Source: Chloroflexota bacterium (lineage in GTDB: Bacteria > Chloroflexota > Dehalococcoidia > Lucifugimonadales > JACPCL1). From it: a stretch of 8,480 nucleotides of DNA. Below, piece by piece: positions 5,812 to 8,480 of the stretch (position 1 is its first letter; each line of letters begins with the position of its first letter). Where the stretch lies: assembly GCA_016210395.1 (NCBI GenBank), contig JACQUI010000359.1, positions 1 through 8,480 of the forward strand, read 5' to 3'. A program made the position numbers and the translations under genes. Under the pieces are notes generated by a model, which saw only the letters and a list, made by a program, of their open reading frames with translations, ran no database searches and had not been told where the DNA came from.

Positions 5812-5853
5812 CGGAAGGCCCTCGCCGGAGAAACAGTGAGCGGGGGCCTTCCG
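5812..5853 (-). terminator. Strong hairpin between secreted proteins A and B
   Basis: CGGAAGGCCCTCGC (5812-5825) pairs with GCGGGGGCCTTCCG (5840-5853) across a 14-base loop, with one position that is a G-U wobble or mismatch depending on strand. No T tract follows on the minus strand. It may be a partial terminator or a stabiliser that sets A and B expression apart, rather than a full stop. Confidence 0.5.
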
Positions 5854-5873
5854 GCAGGAGAGCCGGAGACGGG

Positions 5874-6404
5874 CTACTGGGCCACCTGCTTCAGCGTGCC
5901 GTCAATGGCGTAGAAGCCGGGAGGCATGTCGTCCGCCAGGGCAACGGTGACGCGCATGTCTGCGGTTGTGTCGGATGCCACCGGCAGCCGGAACTTCCAG
6001 GTGAAGGGGCCGGTGCGGACGATGTTCCCTGTGATGTCGTCGAACTCCCTCACAAGGAGCGTAACGCCCGATGGCGCCACCAGCGTCAGCTCGCCCGTGA
6101 GCTCTTCGGCGCTGGCATTGGCAAGGGCAAGGTCTACGTCGAACTTGTCGCCGGTGTTGATCTCGGCGCCTGCCGTGAACTTCGTCCCATCGTCGCTAAG
6201 CGTGAACAGGCCGGCGTCTACGGCGGGGCCGCTGAGCGAGCCATTGCTCACCAGCAAGGACTGGCTGGCGGTGGCGGTGATCACGCCGGTAACGTTGCCG
6301 GTGAGCACCACACCAACGGCTGCTCCAGACGTAGCCAGGATAAGCGCCACGCCGACCGCCCAGGCTGGGAGGGTCTTGCCAAACATTCGCACTTTGCCGC
6401 GCAT
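5874..6404 (-). CDS. Secreted protein A: TasA/camelysin-like layout with shared C-terminal beta domain
   Basis: The protein has 176 residues from the ATG at 6404, which has AAGGAG six bases upstream; an ATG at 6428 has no ribosome binding site. Residues 1-11 are basic and 12-34 hydrophobic, followed by G36-N37 and Q48-S-L-L-V. A short basic start, one helix and then a strand-like segment is the layout of TasA and camelysin precursors, though the residues are not those of the classical family. Residues 70-176 carry the domain shared with the 806 and 5770 genes: F76-x4-E81-x3-G85-x2-F88-x7-N96, W136-x-F138, G163-x5-G169-x-L. No cysteines are present. It lies 63 bases after the winged-helix gene and before protein B on the same strand. 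An exported surface or fibre subunit is the best reading; unproven. Confidence 0.82.
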   Translation of the reverse strand: MRGKVRMFGKTLPAWAVGVALILATSGAAVGVVLTGNVTGVITATASQSLLVSNGSLSGPAVDAGLFTLSDDGTKFTAGAEINTGDKFDVDLALANASAEELTGELTLVAPSGVTLLVREFDDITGNIVRTGPFTWKFRLPVASDTTADMRVTVALADDMPPGFYAIDGTLKQVAQ

Positions 6405-6410
6405 CTCTTT

Positions 6411-6416
6411 CTCCTT
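6411..6416 (-). promoter_or_regulatory. Shine-Dalgarno that decides the start of protein A
   Basis: AAGGAG on the minus strand is six bases before the ATG at 6404. The alternative ATG at 6428 is preceded by CTGGCGGCAGCAAGCA, which lacks such a match. Confidence 0.7.
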
Positions 6417-6467
6417 CTGTCTCGCCATTGCTTGCTGCCGCCAGGTTGCTGAGACTATCTTTTTGGC

Positions 6468-6791
6468 TTACGAGTGGTTCAGTGCGGGGCGGTACCCTAC
6501 GGTGGGCCCGTCCTCATCGCCTTCTTGCAGGTCCCGGAGAATCCGCATGGCGCCCGCCACCTGCCCCAGGGCGAGCTCCCCCTTCTCCGTCACCACGAAC
6601 TGTCCAGTATCGTTCCGCCTCAGGAACTCCTGCTCGGAAAGCAATGCCAGATAGCGGAGGAGCTGGTCATAGCTCAGGTTGCTCCGGTACATGATGGCGG
6701 TCTTGTTGGCCCCACCCCGCTGACAGACGGAAAGAATATCGTAGACAATCTCGATAGTGGACCGGCGACCGCCGATAAGTGGCCTTGCCAT
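6468..6791 (-). CDS. ArnR1-like (archaeal-type) winged-helix transcriptional regulator
   Basis: The protein has 107 residues. AAGGAGG lies just before the ATG with a five-base spacer after AGGAGG. Residues 10-22 form the first helix (STIEIVYDILSVC), 27-36 the second with the pattern G-x-N-K-T-x-I-M-Y, and 39-57 the recognition helix (LSYDQLLRYLALLSEQEFL). Residues 58-75 are the beta wing with V-V-T-E-K-G. This pattern is that of the HTH_45/ArnR1-like winged-helix family, common in archaea and present in some Chloroflexota. It has no effector domain, so it may act through dimerisation or a partner. As first gene of the 6791-4671 cluster it is the natural regulator of proteins A and B. The 25-bp dyad at 6874-6898 upstream is a candidate site. 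Confidence 0.85.
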   Translation of the reverse strand: MARPLIGGRRSTIEIVYDILSVCQRGGANKTAIMYRSNLSYDQLLRYLALLSEQEFLRRNDTGQFVVTEKGELALGQVAGAMRILRDLQEGDEDGPTVGYRPALNHS

Positions 6792-6873
6792 GTCGTCCTC
6801 CTTACTAACCTCACGAGCTATTCTCCATAGTTAGAGGGATATGATTAAGGGGGACAGGACGATAGGAAAGGTA

Positions 6874-6898
6874 TACGTGTGGTACAGGAAAACACGTA
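6874..6898. promoter_or_regulatory. 25-bp dyad upstream of the winged-helix gene
   Basis: TACGTGT (6874-6880) and ACACGTA (6892-6898) are perfect inverted repeats with an 11-base spacer, 83 bases upstream of the 6791 ATG. The spacing puts the half-sites about 18 bases apart, close to two helical turns, as expected for a dimeric regulator. I could not place a convincing -35/-10 pair in this 6792-7047 gap, which otherwise holds no gene I can support. Confidence 0.45.
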
Positions 6899-7047
6899 GA
6901 ACAAATTGCGGGAAGAACGGGAGGCAGACGTGCGTATGAGTGGCCTGAGGTGGTGCGGCTAGCCCGCAATCAAGGCGAATCCGTCCAGCTACGGCTACTC
7001 GTCTAGCGTCGGCGTGGGCTCCGCGCCATGGGATGGCGGATGCCCTC

Positions 7048-7860
7048 TTACCCCAGCAGGTATCCCCCGTCCACCACAAGGGTGTCGCCGGTCATGTAGC
7101 GGGCCATGTCCGAGGCCAGGAAGAGGGCGGCAGTGGCAATGTCATCGGGCGTACCCATGCGGCGCAGGGGGATGCGCTGCAGGAAGGCAGCGGCCACCGC
7201 CTGCTGGGCGTCCGGCGCCAGGCCAGCCGTCGCAGCCTGCGCGCCTTTCGTCACAATGCTTCCGGGTGCAATGCCGTTGACCAGTATGCCGTGGGGGGCC
7301 AGCTCCAGGGCCAGGCTCTTGGTGAACATCACCACGCCCCCCTTGGAGGCATCGTAGTGGGCAAGGCCGACGCCTGACGGGTGGAACGCGTCCACAGAGG
7401 CAATGTTGATGATGCGGCCGCCGCGTCCCTGGCTCACCATCTGCTTGGCAGCCTCACGGGAGCACAGGAACACCCCCTTCAGGTTCACCGCGTGGACCTT
7501 GTCCCACAGAGCCGCTTCCATGTGAAGCGCGGGCATGAAAGGGAAAATGCCGGCGTTGTTCACAAGGATATCCAGCCCGCCGAACTCCCGCACCGCCGCC
7601 TGCACAGCGCGGACAACGCCTGTTTCCTGCGACACGTCGCAGTGCACTGCCGCCGCTTTGTGGCCCGCCTGCCGCAGCCTGGCGGCGGCCGCTTCAGCAT
7701 CGGGCAGCTTTACGTCGGCCATGACGACTGCCGCGCCTGCCTGGCACAGGCGTTGCGCAATGCCGTAGCCGATGCCCATTGCGCCGCCGGTGACAATAGC
7801 GCTCTTGCCGGAGAGGTCCAGGAGCTTCGCCAGCAGGATAGTGGAGGGCTGTGTTGTCAT
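7048..7860 (-). CDS. Short-chain dehydrogenase/reductase (classical SDR), NAD(P)-dependent
   Basis: The protein has 270 residues, normal for a classical SDR. It should use NAD(H) or NADP(H) to oxidise an alcohol or reduce a carbonyl in the cytoplasm. The Rossmann signature TGGAMGIG is at 24-31, the adenine-ring D75 in HCDV, NNAG at 101-104, the catalytic tetrad N126, S155, Y169 and K173 (YDASK), and the PG motif at 199-200. D49 at the end of beta 2 (VVMAD) suggests preference for NAD(H). The C-terminal TGDTLVVDGGYLLG is the standard FabG-like ending. The substrate cannot be told from sequence. AGGTG five bases before the ATG is a modest ribosome binding site, buried in the 7865-7894 repeats. 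Neighbours give no pathway; it appears to be a stand-alone gene. Confidence 0.95.
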   Translation of the reverse strand: MTTQPSTILLAKLLDLSGKSAIVTGGAMGIGYGIAQRLCQAGAAVVMADVKLPDAEAAAARLRQAGHKAAAVHCDVSQETGVVRAVQAAVREFGGLDILVNNAGIFPFMPALHMEAALWDKVHAVNLKGVFLCSREAAKQMVSQGRGGRIINIASVDAFHPSGVGLAHYDASKGGVVMFTKSLALELAPHGILVNGIAPGSIVTKGAQAATAGLAPDAQQAVAAAFLQRIPLRRMGTPDDIATAALFLASDMARYMTGDTLVVDGGYLLG

Positions 7861-7864
7861 TGGT

Positions 7865-7894
7865 GCACCTGTTTGTCAGATTTGCACCAGTTTG
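7865..7894. promoter_or_regulatory. Two direct repeats next to the SDR start codon
   Basis: GCACCTGTTTG (7865-7875) and GCACCAGTTTG (7884-7894) differ at one base and are 19 bases apart. A TGGTGCA/TGCACCA inverted pair (7861-7867 and 7883-7889) overlaps them. They cover the ribosome binding site of the SDR gene, so a protein bound here could block its expression. Function is inferred. Confidence 0.4.
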
Positions 7895-7950
7895 CGCAGC
7901 CCTGCCTGAACGGCGGCTTAATAGCGGCCTGTTCGGACTGAAAAGGCCCT

Positions 7951-7987
7951 GAAAAGAATAAGCGGGCGCAGCCTCTGCTGCGCCCGC
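7951..7987 (-). terminator. Rho-independent terminator of the 71-residue protein gene
   Basis: GCGGGCGCAG (7962-7971) and CTGCGCCCGC (7978-7987) form a perfect 10-bp GC-rich stem with a six-base loop. On the minus strand it is followed at once by TTATTCTTTTC, a good U-rich tract. It lies 23 bases after the stop codon at 8011 and shields the SDR gene from read-through. Its core GGGCGCAG/CTGCGCCC is also the core of the two REP-like palindromes. Confidence 0.8.
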
Positions 7988-8010
7988 AGTACGCCGGGAA
8001 ACTGCGGCTG

Positions 8011-8226
8011 CTATTCCTTGATAGGCATGGACCCCCAGGTGACAGCAGAGGGGTCGCTGAGCAGCTTCTGCTGCTTGATGATGTCCCGCACCTTCAGGAG
8101 CGTCTCATTGGGCTGGTTGGTGACCAGCACCCAGTCGGGGGGTTCGGGCAGCCAGTAGGGAGAGGTGATGCGGACTACCTTCTTCTCCTTGGCGCTGAAG
8201 TAGATGCCAACCTTGTTGGGGTCCAT
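8011..8226 (-). CDS. Small protein of unknown function, 71 residues
   Basis: I do not recognise this protein. The start at 8226 is supported by GGAGG eight bases upstream, and a strong terminator follows the stop, so it looks like a real single-gene unit. There is no signal peptide, membrane helix or cysteine. Residues 6-20 could form a beta hairpin (VGIYFSAKEKKVVRI), residues 23-37 are Pro/Trp-rich (PYWLPEPPDWVLVT), and 41-55 a charged helix (ETLLKVRDIIKQQKL). It is likely a soluble single-domain protein. Confidence 0.72.
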   Translation of the reverse strand: MDPNKVGIYFSAKEKKVVRITSPYWLPEPPDWVLVTNQPNETLLKVRDIIKQQKLLSDPSAVTWGSMPIKE

Positions 8227-8264
8227 TGGGCTAGCCTCCGTACTCGCGTTTTTTCACTACGATG

Positions 8265-8270
8265 ATTGTA
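8265..8270 (-). promoter_or_regulatory. Possible extended -10 promoter of the 71-residue protein gene
   Basis: On the minus strand TGC-TACAAT fits an extended -10 element, about 39 bases before the ATG. A perfect TTGACA (8279-8284) lies only eight bases upstream of it, too close to serve as its -35, and the hexamer 17 bases after that TTGACA is poor. Confidence 0.35.
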
Positions 8271-8340
8271 GCAAGGGTTGTCAACTGCCGGCGCCATTGG
8301 CCTGCAGGCTCATTTGGTGTTCGGATGCAAAGGCAGAGTT

Positions 8341-8423
8341 CCCGTTCGCCCTGAGCTAGCCTGCCCTGAGCGGAGCCGCAGGGAAGGGCGCGTTCATGGT
8401 TCGACAAGCTCACCACGAACGGG
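8341..8423. repeat. 83-bp intergenic inverted-repeat element (VSLSNHER type)
   Basis: CCCGTTCGCCCTGAGCT (8341-8357) is the reverse complement of 8407-8423 at 14 of 17 positions, the three differences being contiguous. A smaller stem (CCCTG-AG-CGG-AG-CCG-CAGGG) is in the middle. The sequence GTTCATGGTTCGACAAGCTCACCACGAACG in it, cut here for description at 8391-8420, belongs to a repeat type seen widely in bacterial intergenic DNA whose translation gives VSLSNHER. It is not a gene. The rest of 8424-8480 shows nothing I can support. Confidence 0.7.
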
Positions 8424-8480
8424 TGTGTGTCTTGGACTGGGAATACAGAAAGACCCGGCCATTGCCTGCCGCCGGCGCAC

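Noticed and set aside
5082..6452. Long plus-strand open frame of 456 codons
   Set aside because: It runs antisense through proteins A and B and the gap between them; its product is low-complexity and lacks a ribosome binding site, while the minus-strand frames show signal segments and a shared domain.
6954..6968. TGCGG-CTAGC-CCGCA hairpin as terminator of the SDR gene
   Set aside because: The stem is five bases with no T tract on the minus strand.
8231..8416. Minus-strand open frame beginning MVSLSNHER
   Set aside because: This peptide is the usual translation of a widespread intergenic repeat, and the frame coincides with the 83-bp element.

Overview
This is a GC-rich bacterial window with no rRNA or tRNA that I can see. 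Several features point to an uncultivated Chloroflexota lineage, possibly Dehalococcoidia-like: an archaeal-type ArnR1-like winged-helix regulator, small secreted proteins with Thr/Pro linkers, and GTAGGGGCGCAGCA-type intergenic palindromes. That placement is inference from general character, not a phylogenetic result.

Layout, left to right. Positions 2-454 (+) hold the 3' end of an IS1380-like transposase cut by the window edge. A non-coding stretch follows, with a long hairpin (654-711) and a good sigma70 promoter (TTGACG-N17-TATACT). This drives a secreted protein (806-1825, +) with a membrane anchor, an SH3-like region, a Pro/Thr linker and a C-terminal beta-type domain. A 34-bp REP-like palindrome separates it from a convergent lipoprotein gene (1907-2527, -). 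That lipoprotein is divergent from a Crp/Fnr-family regulator (2672-3412, +) whose promoter overlaps a 16-bp dyad. Next come a single-domain CheY-like response regulator (3644-4009, +) and a coiled-coil protein (4016-4393, +), six bases apart. A second copy of the palindrome (4558-4589) marks the next convergent junction.

Positions 6791-4671 (-) form a four-gene cluster: ArnR1-like regulator, secreted protein A, secreted protein B and a small DUF5658-like membrane protein. Beyond it lie a classical SDR oxidoreductase (7048-7860, -), a 71-residue protein of unknown function (8011-8226, -) with a strong terminator, and an 83-bp intergenic inverted-repeat element (8341-8423).

The most notable result is that three proteins (806-1825, 5874-6404, 5069-5770) share one C-terminal domain. 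All three carry F-x4-E-x3-G-x2-[FL]-x7-N with identical spacing, then W-x-F, then G-x5-G-x-[LI]. Proteins A and B also share a gapless motif directly after their membrane segment, GAAVG-x4-G-[ND]-x11-Q-[SA]-L-[LI]-V (the GAAVG begins one residue earlier in the flanking helix of each). This layout recalls TasA/camelysin-type or archaeal bundling-pilus subunits. The cluster could therefore be a small regulated surface-fibre or envelope-protein system. That function is inferred, not shown.
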